Positions 1 through 7,002 of a stretch of DNA of 12,697 bases are shown here, one piece after another (position 1 is the stretch's first letter; every line of letters starts with the position of its first letter). Both the position numbers and the translations under genes were made by a program. The stretch is from Dokdonella_A sp049583635 (GTDB lineage: Bacteria; Pseudomonadota; Gammaproteobacteria; Xanthomonadales; Rhodanobacteraceae). The notes beneath the pieces were generated by a model. The model worked only from the letters and a program-made list of their open reading frames with translations, was not told where the DNA came from and searched no databases. The stretch spans positions 1 to 12,697 of the forward strand of contig JBAUWF010000046.1 in NCBI GenBank assembly GCA_049583635.1, given 5' to 3'.

Positions 1-639
1 TACGTCAACGTCGTGGTCGCGGGCAAACACCCGGCGCCGCAGTGGCTGAGCATGGACGCCGCCGTCAAGCACTGCACCGACGGTATCGGTATCTGGCAGT
101 GGGCCAGCAATGACCAGGGGGATGAGACCGATGTGGTCATGGCCTGCTGCGGCGACGTGCCCACGCTGGAGACGCTCGCCGCCGTGTCGATCATGCGCGA
201 GCATCTGCCGGAACTGAAGATCCGCGTGGTCAACGTGGTCGACCTGATGAAGTTGCAGCCGCAATCCGAGCACCCGCACGGGTTGAGCGACATGGGTTTC
301 GATGAGCTTTTCACCAAGGACAGGCCGGTGATCTTCGCCTATCACGCCTACCCGTGGCTGATCCACCGGCTCACCTACCGCCGCACCAACCACGACAACA
401 TCCACGTCCGCGGCTACAAGGAAGAAGGCACGATCACAACGCCTTTCGACATGACGGTGCTCAACGACCTCGACCGCTTCCACCTCGTGATGGACGTCAT
501 CGACCGCGTACCGAAGACCGGCGACAAAGGCGTCTACCTAAAGCAGCAGCTCAAGGACAAGCTGATCGAGCACAGGCTGTACATCGACAAGCACGGTGAA
601 GATATGCCGGAGATTCGCAACTGGAAGTGGAAAACATGA
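1..639 (+). CDS. xfp: phosphoketolase, C-terminal part (5' end outside window)
   Basis: This is the last 212 codons of a thiamine-diphosphate-dependent xylulose-5-phosphate/fructose-6-phosphate phosphoketolase. The enzyme splits a sugar phosphate with inorganic phosphate into acetyl phosphate and glyceraldehyde-3-phosphate or erythrose-4-phosphate in the cytoplasm. The frame is open from base 1 to a TGA at 637-639, so the start and the ThDP-binding domains lie upstream. The visible part matches the C-terminal transketolase-like domain of the family: the stretch around VVMACCGDVPTLETLAA, the RVVNVVDLMKLQP strand, the conserved HAYPWLIHRLTYRR segment, then HVRGYKEEGTITTPFDM and the usual NDLDRFHL helix. 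Full-length family members are about 790 residues. The gene probably feeds acetyl phosphate (ATP through acetate kinase, outside the window) and fits the energy-stress theme of its neighbours. The family call is firm; substrate preference cannot be judged from this fragment. Confidence 0.93.
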   Translation, partial: YVNVVVAGKHPAPQWLSMDAAVKHCTDGIGIWQWASNDQGDETDVVMACCGDVPTLETLAAVSIMREHLPELKIRVVNVVDLMKLQPQSEHPHGLSDMGFDELFTKDRPVIFAYHAYPWLIHRLTYRRTNHDNIHVRGYKEEGTITTPFDMTVLNDLDRFHLVMDVIDRVPKTGDKGVYLKQQLKDKLIEHRLYIDKHGEDMPEIRNWKWKT

Positions 640-731
640 TGCCGCGATGACGCCGCCATCGATGGAAATGATCGAGCGCGGACCGGAGTGCACAAGGTTC
701 GCGTCAATCCCGGAAGCAGGATGGTCCTGCA

Positions 732-748
732 CGCCGGCAGGGCCGGCG
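732..748. other. perfect 7-bp hairpin after xfp (terminator-like, no U tract)
   Basis: CGCCGGC, loop AGG, GCCGGCG form a perfect stem 93 bases downstream of the xfp stop. It is followed by ATAATAAG rather than a T run, so it is not a classical rho-independent terminator. It may still stop or stabilise the 3' end of the xfp transcript. The rest of 640-835 shows no convincing gene, ribosome-binding site or repeat. Confidence 0.35.
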
Positions 749-833
749 ATAATAAGTAGAGGCGCCAAAGCAATGAACGATCCGCGCAATTTGCCAACGC
801 GTTCGAAACGGCGACAGGCACTCTTGCCCCTGC

Positions 834-1126
834 GCAGATGCCTTGTATGTTCGCTGTCGCACGGAAGCGGTCCTCGCCGTGCGCGTAGCATGCGGAACTG
901 CGTTCGCGGGGCCGGTCCTGGTTCCGTTCCGGCCGCATCCTGCGCATCAGGAGTCAGACATGAATACCTCATGGGTCCGAAGTTCCACTGTTCTGCCGCG
1001 TGAAGGCGAGCCGGTCGAATTCGTCCTCGACCATCGCGAAGTCGCGATGGACGGCACCTACGCTGGACGGGCCTTCCGGTCGCGCTGGACCAGCTACGAC
1101 ATCGAGCGCGTTGGCGCGTGGCGGCT
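834..1126 (+). repeat. duplicated promoter plus small-gene module, copy 1
   Basis: This segment is nearly identical to 9687-9972 in direct orientation. The match includes about 120 bases of upstream DNA (operator-like palindrome and TAGCAT box) and the first 55 codons of a small gene. Differences are scattered substitutions plus one 7-base indel (extra bases at about 899-906 here) in the untranslated part. Both copies diverge abruptly after the codons for ERVGAWRL. No terminal inverted repeats or transposase are present, so it looks like a gene duplication with its promoter rather than an insertion sequence. Confidence 0.9.
846..865 (+). promoter_or_regulatory. operator-like palindrome upstream of small gene copy 1
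   Basis: The sequence is TATGTTCGCTGTCGCACGGA, with half-sites GTTCG (849-853) and CGCAC (858-862) around a CTGT spacer. The same element occurs at 9699, 7908, 1307 and, on the other strand, at 7874. A TAGCAT box at 886-891 would put transcription start near 897, which centres the palindrome at about -41.5, the usual position for a Crp/Fnr-type class II activator. Binding by the Crp/Fnr protein encoded at 7049-7768 is inference. Confidence 0.5.
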
Positions 1127-1361
1127 GGCCGACCCGACCTCCGCCGAGCGCGTGTTGGAGACGCGGACCAAGCCCCCGCGGCGTTCGTTAAACGGACTGT
1201 CGGGGGAAGTGTCTGCGAAAAAGGGCGCAGCCAAAGGTGCTCGCAAGGCCGATTTCTGCGGGCGGCGACCCGCTCCGAAGCAGTCGCCTTCGAAAGAGTG
1301 GCGGCCTTCGTTCGCTGGCGAACGGACTGGAGCCAGCATGAACAGACTGGAGCTGGGATAG
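960..1361 (+). CDS. small uncharacterised protein, copy 1 with extended C-terminal tail
   Basis: This ORF encodes 133 residues. The ATG at 960 is fixed by a strong Shine-Dalgarno AGGAG at 949-953, six bases upstream. I do not recognise the function. The first 55 residues are almost identical to the protein at 9806-10003; conserved features are LPREGEPVEFVLDHREVAMD, a GTYAG turn, FRSRWTSYDIERV and a closing GAWR. It looks like one small cytosolic beta-rich domain, with no signal peptide or membrane segment. After residue 56 the two copies share nothing. Here the tail is basic and Lys/Ala-rich (SAKKGAAKGARK), then low-complexity. DNA encoding the tail also contains a promoter-like palindrome for the next gene at 1307-1326. 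The tail may be an accidental run-on past a domain of about 65 residues. Confidence 0.65.
   Translation: MNTSWVRSSTVLPREGEPVEFVLDHREVAMDGTYAGRAFRSRWTSYDIERVGAWRLADPTSAERVLETRTKPPRRSLNGLSGEVSAKKGAAKGARKADFCGRRPAPKQSPSKEWRPSFAGERTGASMNRLELG
1307..1326 (+). promoter_or_regulatory. operator-like palindrome upstream of the PRC-barrel gene
   Basis: TTCGTTCGCTGGCGAACGGA contains the most symmetric member of the motif set: CGTTCGC, TG, GCGAACG with perfect 7-bp arms (1309-1324). It lies 92 bases before the GTG at 1419, about the same distance as the copies at 846 and 9699 lie from their genes. It falls inside the coding tail of the preceding ORF. A possible -10 element, GATAGT, sits at 1357-1362. 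Confidence 0.45.
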
Positions 1362-1418
1362 TCGTCAATCTGCAGAGCAGCGGATCCTCGTCTGTCCAGG
1401 CGCTCAGGAGCAAAACAC

Positions 1419-2249
1419 GTGTTGCGCAATTTGAACGACCTGCACGACTACGCCATTCGTGCGACCGATGGCGTCATTGGTCGCGTGAAGGATTTCTATA
1501 TCGACGATCAGTCCTGGGTGATCCGCTATTTCGTGGTCGAAACCGGCAGCTGGCTGGCCAGCCGAAAAGTCCTGGTGTCGCCGATCGCGATCGGTAGCCC
1601 TGACTGGCAGCAACAGATACTCCCCGCGTCGATCACCAGGGAACAGGTGAAAAACAGTCCGCAAATCGACACCGAAAAGCCCGTCTCGCGGCAGCACGAA
1701 ATCGATTATCTCGGTTATTACTCCTACCCGCTTTATTGGGGCGGCCCCGGGCTGTTGGGAGCAGAAGCGCACCCGAACCAGCTGATGCCGGAGTTTGTAT
1801 CGACGCCCTCAATGATACGGCCGCAAGCCGATGGCATTCAGGCCGATACTTCGGCCGCGAGCCAAAACGCGAGCGATACCCACTTGCGCAGTTCCAACGT
1901 GGTGATGGGCTATCACGTCCATGCAAGCGATGGTGACATCGGCCACGTGCAGAGCCTGCTTGTCGACGAACAGACCTGGGCGATTCGATACCTCATCGTG
2001 AACACGAGCAACTGGTGGCTTGGACACCAGGTGCTCATCGCGCCCGAATGGATCCGCGATGTGAGTTGGTCCGACAGGATGGTTTCGCTCGATCTCACAC
2101 GGCAAAAAATCAAGGACGCACCGCCCTACGATTCCGCATTCCAGGTGGATCGTATGCACGAGATCAGCGTCTACAAGCACTACGGGAATATGGGCTACTG
2201 GGTGAAAGAGCAGGTACCTGATGCCCCGCGCGCGGCAAGCCCGCGATAG
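1419..2249 (+). CDS. protein with two PRC-barrel domains
   Basis: This ORF encodes 276 residues. The start is GTG at 1419, supported by CAGGAG at 1405-1410 with eight bases of spacing; an alternative start without such a site is less likely. Two homologous PRC-barrel modules are visible. The first covers roughly residues 3-75 (DYAIRATDGVIGRVKDFYID, then WVIRYFVVETGSW and KVLVSP). The second covers residues 160-240 (NVVMGYHVHASDGDIGHVQS, then WAIRYLIVNTSNWW and QVLIAP). A linker rich in Tyr, Gly and Pro (YLGYYSYPLYWGGPGLLG) lies between them. PRC-barrel domains occur in the RNA-processing factor RimM and photosynthetic reaction-centre H subunit; free-standing tandem versions are common in stress loci, with no defined role. 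No signal peptide or membrane helix is visible. It probably has its own promoter (palindrome at 1307). Confidence 0.9.
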   Translation: MLRNLNDLHDYAIRATDGVIGRVKDFYIDDQSWVIRYFVVETGSWLASRKVLVSPIAIGSPDWQQQILPASITREQVKNSPQIDTEKPVSRQHEIDYLGYYSYPLYWGGPGLLGAEAHPNQLMPEFVSTPSMIRPQADGIQADTSAASQNASDTHLRSSNVVMGYHVHASDGDIGHVQSLLVDEQTWAIRYLIVNTSNWWLGHQVLIAPEWIRDVSWSDRMVSLDLTRQKIKDAPPYDSAFQVDRMHEISVYKHYGNMGYWVKEQVPDAPRAASPR

Positions 2250-2267
2250 GCGTTCGATCGCAACGCC
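2249..2267. other. short hairpin overlapping the PRC-barrel stop codon
   Basis: GGCGTT (2249-2254) and AACGCC (2262-2267) flank a seven-base loop, starting on the last base of the TAG stop. No T tract follows. It could mark the transcript end, but the stem is short. Confidence 0.2.
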
Positions 2268-2461
2268 AAGAAGGTCATGATCGCCCGGCATACGCTGGAC
2301 ACATTCGTTCAACGCGGACGGCGAATCAGACGACGGAGATTTACCGGAAGTTCGCAGCCGGCCGTTGCATGCGTCCCCGAAACCCGCGGCCGCAGCCTTG
2401 AACAGATCCAGCGGCAATTCGGCGTCCATCCATGCAAGTGAGCATCGTGCCGACAGCCATC

Positions 2462-2513
2462 TCGAGCAGGACTGCTCGAAATTGTCCGCCGCAGCGAATG
2501 ACACGCGCGGCGG
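2462..2513 (+). promoter_or_regulatory. two consecutive inverted repeats in the leader of the proton ATPase gene
   Basis: TCGAGCA-GGAC-TGCTCGA (2462-2479) is a perfect 7-bp stem with a four-base loop. Seven bases later CCGCCGC (2486-2492) pairs with GCGGCGG (2507-2513) around a 14-base loop. Both lie 26-77 bases before the preferred ATG at 2539. They could be an operator or a structured 5' leader. If translation instead began upstream at 2365, this stretch would be coding and the symmetry incidental. Confidence 0.35.
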
Positions 2514-2538
2514 CATATCGACCAAGAGAACAGCCCTC

Positions 2539-5490
2539 ATGAAGTCCGATACCAAGCAACCCGACCGCTCTGCATCGAAACCGGAGCCAAGGAAGTCCGA
2601 CCCGAACGACGATCTGAAAAGTCTGCCCTTGGGGGAGCTTCAGAAGAAGCTGCAATCGTCGCCGGATGGACTTACCCGGGCCGAGGCGCAGAAGCGCTTG
2701 GCCAAGGACGGGCCGAACGAAATCGAGGAAAAGAAGCCGAACCTGATCCTCAAGTTCCTCAGCTACTTCTGGGGCCCGATCCCGTGGATGATCGAGGCCG
2801 CCGTGATTCTGTCCGGCGTTGTTCGGCACTGGCCGGATTTCTTCATCATCCTCGTGTTGTTGGTGACGAACGCCGTGGTGGGATTCTGGGAAGAACGCGC
2901 CGCGGGCAACGCCATCGATGCGCTGAAGGCCAAGCTGGCGACCAAGACCCGGGTAAAACGCGACCGAAAGTGGGTCACGCCGCCTGCGCGTGAGCTGGTC
3001 ACCGGCGATGTCATCCAACTGCGGCTCGGCGACATTGTGCCTGCGGATGCCCGCCTGCTGGATGGCGACCCGATGTCGGTCGATCAATCGGCCCTGACCG
3101 GCGAATCCCTTCCCGCCACGCGTAACCCCGGCGATGCCGTGTTTTCCGGCTCCATCGTTCGCCGCGGTCAGAGCAGCGCACTAGTCTACGCCACGGGCAC
3201 CGACACGTATTTCGGCAAGACCGCCAAGTTGGTCGAGGAAGCACACACCGTCAGCCATTTCCAGAAGGCCGTGCTGAAGATCGGTAACTACTTGATCGTT
3301 CTTGCCGTGACGCTTGTGGCGGCAATCATCGGTTTTGCAATATTTCGCGGTGACGCGATCCTGATGACGTTGCAGTTTGCGCTGGTGCTGACCGTGGCCG
3401 CGATTCCGGTGGCGATGCCAACCGTGCTTTCGGTGACGATGGCGGTCGGCGCGCGCCTGCTCTCGAAGAAGAAGGCGATCGTCAGCCGGCTGGTGGCGAT
3501 CGAGGAGCTGGCCGGCGTGGACATACTGTGCGCGGACAAGACCGGCACCCTGACCCAGAACAAGCTGACACTCGGCGATCCGTTCTGCGTGGAGGGCGCC
3601 GAGGCGTCGCAAGTCGTCCTCGATGGCGCGCTCGCATCGCGTGCGGACAATGACGACACGATCGATTTGGCCGTGCTGGGCGGCGTCAAGGATGAGCAAG
3701 CCTTGAAGGGCTATGAGGTCGTTCACTTCACGCCATTCGACCCGGTCCACAAGCGCACAGAGGCGAGCGTCAAGGGTAAGGATGGAAAAACATTCAAGGT
3801 AACCAAGGGCGCGCCACAGGTGATCCTGGCGATGGTGACGAACGCCGGGCAAGTAAAGTCAGCGGCGGAGAAGGCAGCAAGCGAATTTGCAGCGCGCGGC
3901 TTTCGTTCATTGGGTGTGGCGCGCGCTGAGGCAAACGGCAAATGGCAGCTCGTTGGTGTACTGCCCTTGTTTGATCCGCCACGCGACGATGCGAAAGCGA
4001 CCATCGCTACCGCGCTGGCGATGGGAGTCAAGGTGAAGATGGTGACCGGCGATGCGCTGGCGATCGCCAAGGAGACCGCCCAGAAACTGGACATGGGCAC
4101 GAACATCCTCGATGCCGGCAGTCTGGGCGATTCAAACAAGCAAGAAACCTCGGCGGTATCGGAATCCATCGAGAATGCCGATGGTTTTGCCGAGGTATTC
4201 CCCGAACACAAGTTCCACATCATTGACGTCCTGCAGAAGCACGGTCACATCGTCGGAATGACCGGCGACGGCGTGAACGACGCGCCTGCCCTGAAAAAGG
4301 CCGACTGCGGTATCGCGGTTTCCGGTGCGACGGACGCAGCGCGCGCGGCGGCATCCATCGTGCTGACGACGCCGGGTCTGTCGGTGATCATCGACGCGAT
4401 CAAGGAAAGCCGCCGCATCTTCCAGCGCATGAACAGCTACGCGATGTACCGCATCGCCGAGACGTTGCGCGTGCTGTTCTTCATGACGTTGGCAATCCTG
4501 ATCTTCAACTTCTATCCGGTTACGGCGGTGATGATCGTGATGCTGGCATTGCTCAATGATGGCGCGATCCTGTCCATCGCCTATGACAATGTTCACTACC
4601 GGGACAAGCCCGAGGCGTGGAACATGCGCCTGGTGCTGGGGATCTCCACTGTTCTGGGTGTGATCGGGGTCGTGGCCGCGTTCGGATTGTTTTATCTCGG
4701 GCTGCGCGTCTTTCATCTCGATCACGCACACATCCAGACGATGATGTACCTGAAGCTGTCCGTCGCCGGACATCTGACAATTTTCCTGACCCGCACGCGC
4801 GGCCCGTTCTGGTCCATCCGCCCTGCGCGAATCTTGTGGGTGGCGGTACTCGGCACGCAGATACTGGCGACGCTGATCGCGGTCTACGGGCTGTTCATGA
4901 CACCGCTTGGCTGGGGTTGGGCACTGTTCGTGTGGGGCTATGCACTGGTGTGGTTCCTCGTCAACGACCGCATAAAACTGTTGGCATACCGGGTTTTTGA
5001 CCGCACCACGACCGAGGTCGAACCTCAAACAGCAGCCGCGCCAAAACCGGTAGCCAAAACCGAAACTCAGGCTGAACCGAAGGCCGAACCGACGTCTGAT
5101 GCGAAGCCGGACACGAAGACTCCGCCGAAGCCCGGTGCCAAGGCCGAAACGAAGCCGGACGCGAAGTCTCAGCCGGAGCCCGACGCAAAGGCCAAAACGA
5201 AGCCGGACACGAAGGCTCAGCCGGAGCCCGGTGCCAAGGCCGAAACGAAGCCGGACGCGAAGTCTCAGGCAGCACCCGACGCCAAGGCAGAGTCCAACAC
5301 TGTGGTGAACCCCGAAGATGCCGCCAAGGTCAAGACTGAAGCGAAAACGGGCTCACACTCCGAGGTGACCCCTCAGCTCGTCGAACGCGTCCATGCGCTC
5401 TACGAGCAACTGGGGCGCGAGGATGTTAGGGCCGTCGAGGAGTCAGAGAAGGCGCAGGCGGCGCTCGGCAGCACGGAAACACCGAAATAG
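2539..5490 (+). CDS. plasma-membrane proton-efflux P-type ATPase (type III) with repetitive C-terminal tail
   Basis: This ORF encodes 983 residues from the ATG at 2539. An in-frame ATG at 2365 would add 58 residues of low-complexity, non-family sequence, so 2539 is preferred although its Shine-Dalgarno (AAGAGA) is weak. The enzyme uses ATP to pump protons out across the inner membrane. Motifs in order: actuator loop TGES (187-190), IPVAMP in the ion-binding helix, phosphorylation site DKTGTLT (Asp333), nucleotide-binding KGAPQ (423-427), MVTGD (501-505) and hinge TGDGVNDAPALK (from 575), then four or more C-terminal membrane segments ending near residue 812. This pattern and the short nucleotide domain match the fungal/plant Pma1-like H+-ATPase group. 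The last ~160 residues are a hydrophilic tail of Lys, Pro, Glu and Ala with 16-residue repeats, followed by a short helical end; ordinary members lack it. ppk2 follows 22 bases downstream and is probably co-transcribed. Confidence 0.92.
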   Translation: MKSDTKQPDRSASKPEPRKSDPNDDLKSLPLGELQKKLQSSPDGLTRAEAQKRLAKDGPNEIEEKKPNLILKFLSYFWGPIPWMIEAAVILSGVVRHWPDFFIILVLLVTNAVVGFWEERAAGNAIDALKAKLATKTRVKRDRKWVTPPARELVTGDVIQLRLGDIVPADARLLDGDPMSVDQSALTGESLPATRNPGDAVFSGSIVRRGQSSALVYATGTDTYFGKTAKLVEEAHTVSHFQKAVLKIGNYLIVLAVTLVAAIIGFAIFRGDAILMTLQFALVLTVAAIPVAMPTVLSVTMAVGARLLSKKKAIVSRLVAIEELAGVDILCADKTGTLTQNKLTLGDPFCVEGAEASQVVLDGALASRADNDDTIDLAVLGGVKDEQALKGYEVVHFTPFDPVHKRTEASVKGKDGKTFKVTKGAPQVILAMVTNAGQVKSAAEKAASEFAARGFRSLGVARAEANGKWQLVGVLPLFDPPRDDAKATIATALAMGVKVKMVTGDALAIAKETAQKLDMGTNILDAGSLGDSNKQETSAVSESIENADGFAEVFPEHKFHIIDVLQKHGHIVGMTGDGVNDAPALKKADCGIAVSGATDAARAAASIVLTTPGLSVIIDAIKESRRIFQRMNSYAMYRIAETLRVLFFMTLAILIFNFYPVTAVMIVMLALLNDGAILSIAYDNVHYRDKPEAWNMRLVLGISTVLGVIGVVAAFGLFYLGLRVFHLDHAHIQTMMYLKLSVAGHLTIFLTRTRGPFWSIRPARILWVAVLGTQILATLIAVYGLFMTPLGWGWALFVWGYALVWFLVNDRIKLLAYRVFDRTTTEVEPQTAAAPKPVAKTETQAEPKAEPTSDAKPDTKTPPKPGAKAETKPDAKSQPEPDAKAKTKPDTKAQPEPGAKAETKPDAKSQAAPDAKAESNTVVNPEDAAKVKTEAKTGSHSEVTPQLVERVHALYEQLGREDVRAVEESEKAQAALGSTETPK
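5104..5295 (+). repeat. four tandem 48-bp (16-residue) repeats in the ATPase tail
   Basis: Four in-frame units start at 5104, 5152, 5200 and 5248: KPDTKTPPKPGAKAET, KPDAKSQPEPDAKAKT, KPDTKAQPEPGAKAET and KPDAKSQAAPDAKAES. Units 1 and 3 resemble each other, as do 2 and 4, so the array likely grew by duplication of a 96-bp pair. The codons give a flexible, charged, proline-rich chain on the cytoplasmic side of the pump. Confidence 0.9.
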
Positions 5491-5512
5491 GCGCGCTCCC
5501 CCAATACGCCAC

Positions 5513-6400
5513 ATGGCCAATATGATGAAGATCAAGATCGAAGCAAAGCAGTTCCAGGTGAAGCCGGGAGAAGGCGTCACACTCGAAGACTGGCCGACAA
5601 GCGTGCAGTCCATCTGCAAGTCGAAGAAGCACTACAAGAAGCTCCTGGAAGAACACGTGGAGTCCTTGGCCGAGTTACAGCGTCTTCACTACGCGTCTGC
5701 ACGTTTTGCGATGCTGCTGATCTTTCAGGGAATGGATAGCGCAGGAAAGGATGGTGCGATCCGCCATGTCATGTCGGGGGTCAATCCGCAGGGCTGCCAG
5801 GTATTCAGTTTCAAGCAGCCCAGCGCCGAGGAGCTCAGGCACGACTTTCTGTGGCGCAGCACGTGCCGTCTGCCGGAGCGTGGCCGGATCGGCATCTTCA
5901 ATCGCTCGTACTATGAGGAGGTACTGGTCGTCCGCGTGCACCCGGAGATACTTCGCACGCAACAGCTTCCGGACGGCTTGCTCGACCCGAAGACGATCTG
6001 GGAAGGCAGGTATCGCTCGATCGTGGAGCTGGAGGAGCATCTGCATCGCAACGGGACGCGGATCGTAAAAATCTTTCTCCACCTGTCGAACGAAGAACAA
6101 CGCAAACGCTTCCTGCAGAGGATCGACGAGCCTGACAAGAACTGGAAATTCAACCTCTCGGATATCCACGAAAGGGGCTTCTGGAAGCAATACATGAAGG
6201 CCTACGAGGCCTGCATGGAGGCCACCAGCACGCATCACTCACCGTGGCATGTTGTTCCGGCCGATGACAAGGACGATGCGCGGTTGATCGTTTCCCGGAT
6301 CGTCCTTGATGCGTTCAACGAACTCAAGATGGCCTATCCCAGAACGACCGCAAAGCGGCGGCGGGAGCTCAAGTCGATCCGCGAATCGCTGGCGAAGTGA
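5513..6400 (+). CDS. ppk2: PPK2-family polyphosphate kinase / polyphosphate:nucleotide phosphotransferase
   Basis: This ORF encodes 295 residues. The enzyme transfers phosphate from inorganic polyphosphate to nucleoside mono- or diphosphates, regenerating ATP or GTP in the cytoplasm. Visible motifs are the Walker A loop GMDSAGKDG (73-81), the following HVMSGVNPQGCQVFSFKQPS, a DFLWR segment, the Walker B region RIGIFNRSYYEEVLVVRVHP (125-144), and the lid and C-terminal RFLQRIDEPDKNWKFN motif. Length and motif wording fit the single-domain group that often accepts both AMP and ADP (class III-like), but class needs a tree. The start is uncertain: ATGs at 5513, 5522 and 5525 all lack a clear Shine-Dalgarno, so translation may be coupled to the ATPase gene that stops at 5490. 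An ATP-forming enzyme next to a proton pump suggests polyphosphate fuels pumping during energy shortage; that link is inference. Confidence 0.93.
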   Translation: MANMMKIKIEAKQFQVKPGEGVTLEDWPTSVQSICKSKKHYKKLLEEHVESLAELQRLHYASARFAMLLIFQGMDSAGKDGAIRHVMSGVNPQGCQVFSFKQPSAEELRHDFLWRSTCRLPERGRIGIFNRSYYEEVLVVRVHPEILRTQQLPDGLLDPKTIWEGRYRSIVELEEHLHRNGTRIVKIFLHLSNEEQRKRFLQRIDEPDKNWKFNLSDIHERGFWKQYMKAYEACMEATSTHHSPWHVVPADDKDDARLIVSRIVLDAFNELKMAYPRTTAKRRRELKSIRESLAK

Positions 6401-6423
6401 TGATCCCGCCGCGATCAGGGCCC

Positions 6424-6445
6424 GGTCGGCACCAAGGCGCCGACC
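6424..6445. other. hairpin downstream of ppk2
   Basis: GGTCGGC (6424-6430) and GCCGACC (6439-6445) form a perfect 7-bp stem with an eight-base loop, 24 bases after the ppk2 stop. No T run follows. It may be an attenuating or RNA-stabilising hairpin between ppk2 and the next gene 135 bases away. No separate promoter for that gene is obvious. Confidence 0.3.
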
Positions 6446-6535
6446 ATCGAAACACAAAAGTTGTCCATTCCGGCATTGCCCTCGCGCGAACAGTGCGCCG
6501 GGTGGCGCCAATCACCGCCATGCCAGGAGAGCAGC

Positions 6536-6862
6536 ATGCAGATTCAGATCAACACCGACCACAACATCGCTGGTCACGAGGCGCTGAGCGCGCATGTGAC
6601 CGGGGTCGTGGGAAACGCACTTGGCCGATTCAGCAACCACATCACGCGAGTCGAGGTGCATCTCACGGACGAGAATGCCAACAAGAGCGGCGAGCACGAC
6701 AAGCGCTGCGTGATGGAAGCCCGATTCGAAGGCCGTCAACCCATCGCGGTGACTGACCATGCTGCGACCCTGGACAAGGCGATCCATGGTGCTATCCACA
6801 AGTTGACCAGCCTCATCGAAAGCACGCTGGGGCGTGCTGCGCATTCAGATGAGAAGCGGTAG
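6536..6862 (+). CDS. hpf: HPF/RaiA-family ribosome-associated (hibernation) protein, short form
   Basis: This ORF encodes 108 residues. The ATG at 6536 is supported by AGGAGA at 6525-6530, five bases upstream. It matches the ribosome hibernation-promoting factor / RaiA fold (beta-alpha-beta-beta-beta-alpha): MQIQINTDHNI, a first helix from HEALSAHVTGVVGNALGRF, the strand ITRVEVHLTDEN, a CVMEARFEG strand, then a second helix from DHAATLDKAIHGAIHKLTSL. It lacks the extra C-terminal dimerisation domain of long HPF, so it should act like short HPF or YfiA, binding the 30S decoding region to store or inactivate ribosomes. This variant family is usual in Crp/Fnr- and polyphosphate-linked stress loci rather than beside rpoN. 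It may share a transcript with ppk2. Confidence 0.85.
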   Translation: MQIQINTDHNIAGHEALSAHVTGVVGNALGRFSNHITRVEVHLTDENANKSGEHDKRCVMEARFEGRQPIAVTDHAATLDKAIHGAIHKLTSLIESTLGRAAHSDEKR

Positions 6863-7002
6863 CCGGCGCGACTTGGCCCGAGCTGATGGTACCAATGGTG
6901 GCGCGTTGCAAACCGTGGCCAGCCTGACTGCCAGCCCAGCCGGCGGAGTGTGCCTGCAATTGCCGGGCTTGCAGACCGCACGATCAAATCCCCGCGCGAC
7001 CG

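Noticed and set aside
1183..1197. GTTCG-TTAAA-CGGAC as another operator copy
   Set aside because: The spacer is five bases, not four, and the arms are imperfect; it may be related but is too weak to list.
538..1413. Long minus-strand reading frame across xfp end and small gene copy 1
   Set aside because: Arg/Pro/Ser-rich shadow with no family resemblance; the plus strand has a strong ribosome-binding site and a conserved paralogue. Its similarity to a minus-strand frame at 9540-10157 only reflects the DNA duplication.
2350..2363. GTTCGCAGCCGGCC as a further copy of the operator motif before the ATPase
   Set aside because: One half-site is mismatched, the spacer differs and it lies about 175 bases from the start codon, unlike the clear copies.
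2365..2538. Upstream in-frame ATG as the start of the proton ATPase
   Set aside because: The extra 58 residues are low-complexity, do not resemble the family, and overlap two inverted repeats; the ATG at 2539 gives the normal N terminus.
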